From Thalassoglobus polymorphus (GTDB lineage: Bacteria; Planctomycetota; Planctomycetia; Planctomycetales; Planctomycetaceae), in NCBI RefSeq assembly GCF_007744255.1, contig NZ_CP036267.1, positions 2,421,500 through 2,485,499 on the forward strand: a DNA stretch of 64,000 nt, read 5' to 3'. Positions within the stretch are counted from its first letter, which is position 1. Every line of letters begins with the position of its first letter. Shown here one piece after another: positions 62,830 to 64,000 of the stretch. The notes beneath the pieces are model-generated. The model saw only the letters and a list, made by a program, of their open reading frames with translations. It did not search any database and was not told the DNA's origin. A program made the position numbers and the translations under genes.

Positions 62830-64000
62830 ATGAAAATTCGAACTCAAGCTGCTGATTTTCGCGTCGAAGAAATTAATTCGATCCCAATTGGACGTGACGG
62901 AAAATACGGCGTTTACGAAATGCGAAAAACGGGTTGGAACACACTCGACGCATTGAAGAGCATTGCCATTCAGTGGAAGCGTTCACCTAAAGAGTTGGCG
63001 CATGCCGGTCTAAAAGATCGACATGCCATCACGTCTCAAGTGATTACGATCTTTGATGGCCCAAGTCGAAACTTCGAAGATCATCAAGTTTCACTTGAGT
63101 ACCTGGGACAGTCATCAAGAGCCACTGTTGCCACGGACATTGTAGGGAATCGCTTCAGCTTAGTTCTCCGGTCCCTCTCTGCTGATGAAGTTCACTCTGC
63201 GAAAGAAGCGCTTCCACAAATTGGAGCAACAGGGTTGGCGAATTATTTTGACGATCAACGATTTGGTTCCTGGATTCCGGGACATCCGTTTATCGCTGAA
63301 CATTGGATACGAGCCGATTACGAAGAAGCGTTGCGGCTGAGTTTTGCGGAACCACATCCGATGGATGACGGAGAAGAACGAGAGCAGAAAGACATTTTGC
63401 GACAACACTGGGGCGATTGGAAGCTTTGCAAACAGAAACTCAGTCGATCACATCGTCGAAGTATAATCACGTTTCTGGATGACCGAAAAGATGACTTTAA
63501 AGGTGCCTGGGCTTGTGTCAATGCAGAAATGCGTGGACTCTACTTAACTGCATTTCAAAGTGATTTGTGGAACCATATCCTCAATAACCTTTTCCAGGAA
63601 GCTTTCACTGATGATCAGCTCATACGATTTCGGATGAAGACAGGCGAACTCTGTTTACCTACGACGATGACTGCCGAGCAGAGAAAAACTCTTCATGCTG
63701 CTGAAATTCCATTGCCTTCGGCACGAATTAAAAACCTTGATGAATCGTTGCGTCCGCTTGTCGAAAAGTCTCTAGCTGAGAAAGGCTGGAAACTGGAAGA
63801 ACTCAAAGTTCGGCATCCGCGAGACCGCTTTTTTCCGAAGGCTTCGAGAGCAGCCATGATTCCCGTTGCTGATCTGGAGTCTGAGTTTGGGGAGGATGAA
63901 CTCTCTCCGGGGCTGGCGAAACTCAATGTTCAATTCACTTTGCCTCGGGGTTGCTACGCAACGATGCTAGTGAAGCGTTTGATGATTGCGGAATCTCAAA
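62830..64000 (+). CDS. truD: tRNA pseudouridine(13) synthase TruD, partial
   Basis: 390 residues visible; the frame is open to the window edge, so the stop lies outside. TruD isomerises U13 of several tRNAs. The start is set at the ATG at 62830, since the protein then begins MKIRTQAADFRVEEI, the usual TruD opening (M-x-K-x-x-xxDFxVEE). An in-frame ATG at 62698 would add 44 residues unlike the family. The catalytic motif GLKDRHAITSQ holds the nucleophile D63. NYFDDQRFG at about 138-146 and LPRGCYATMLVKRL at about 372-385 are also conserved. The insert between them makes it longer than the E. coli enzyme. Confidence 0.92.
   Translation, partial: MKIRTQAADFRVEEINSIPIGRDGKYGVYEMRKTGWNTLDALKSIAIQWKRSPKELAHAGLKDRHAITSQVITIFDGPSRNFEDHQVSLEYLGQSSRATVATDIVGNRFSLVLRSLSADEVHSAKEALPQIGATGLANYFDDQRFGSWIPGHPFIAEHWIRADYEEALRLSFAEPHPMDDGEEREQKDILRQHWGDWKLCKQKLSRSHRRSIITFLDDRKDDFKGAWACVNAEMRGLYLTAFQSDLWNHILNNLFQEAFTDDQLIRFRMKTGELCLPTTMTAEQRKTLHAAEIPLPSARIKNLDESLRPLVEKSLAEKGWKLEELKVRHPRDRFFPKASRAAMIPVADLESEFGEDELSPGLAKLNVQFTLPRGCYATMLVKRLMIAESQ

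Overview
The window is chromosomal DNA of a planctomycete, most likely of the family Planctomycetaceae (inference). The marker families are two formylglycine sulfatases, four proteins of the DUF1501/DUF1552 type, three large planctomycete cytochrome proteins (PSCyt/DUF1549/DUF1553 and DUF1587-1592 types), a Tat-exported Gfo/Idh oxidoreductase, an ECF sigma/FecR pair and a formylmethanofuran dehydrogenase subunit C (FhcC) homologue. GC content is moderate. No rRNA, tRNA, phage, intact transposase or CRISPR array was found.

Layout. 0-4.3 kb: Tat oxidoreductase, diacylglycerol-kinase-like protein, exported glycerophosphodiesterase. 4.6-16.6 kb: one long minus-strand operon running ECF sigma, FecR-like membrane protein, cytochrome/DUF1553 protein, DUF1501, second cytochrome/DUF1553 protein, second DUF1501; successive genes overlap by a few bases (GTGA, ATGA), so translation is probably coupled. 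17-24.8 kb: sulfatase, frameshifted lipocalin-like gene, carB, uppP. 25-32.3 kb: signalling block with a sigma-54 activator, a membrane diguanylate cyclase and a hybrid histidine kinase. 32.4-38.1 kb: PLP decarboxylase, zwf, putative lipoprotein, second sulfatase. 38.4-45.4 kb: AddB/AddA-type recombination helicase-nucleases in an ATGA-coupled pair, and an N-carbamoylputrescine amidase. 45.5-55 kb: neutral-ceramidase-like protein, orphan DUF1501, FhcC homologue, two divergent lactonase-like propellers, rmlC-pdxA pair, MoaD/ThiS-like protein. 55-61 kb: zinc ribbon/cytochrome DUF1592 protein with DUF1552 partner, then a second sigma-54 activator. 61.1-62.5 kb is gene-poor. The window ends with a small CsrA-like protein diverging from truD, which runs off the edge.

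The most unusual signal is non-coding. Two families of short dispersed elements occur at nine intergenic places in both orientations. One (called M1 here) is 79 bp with AGAAC...GTTCT ends flanked by TA in its best copies. The other (M2) is about 102 bp. They usually occur together, and at 19.9 kb M1 sits inside M2 with the TA duplicated, as expected of a Tc1/mariner-IS630-type MITE. Other points are a 13-bp minisatellite that contains the addA stop codon, a homopolymer frameshift in a secreted lipocalin-like gene, a second small gene with a broken frame, and a sigma-54 activator with an altered GAFTGA loop.
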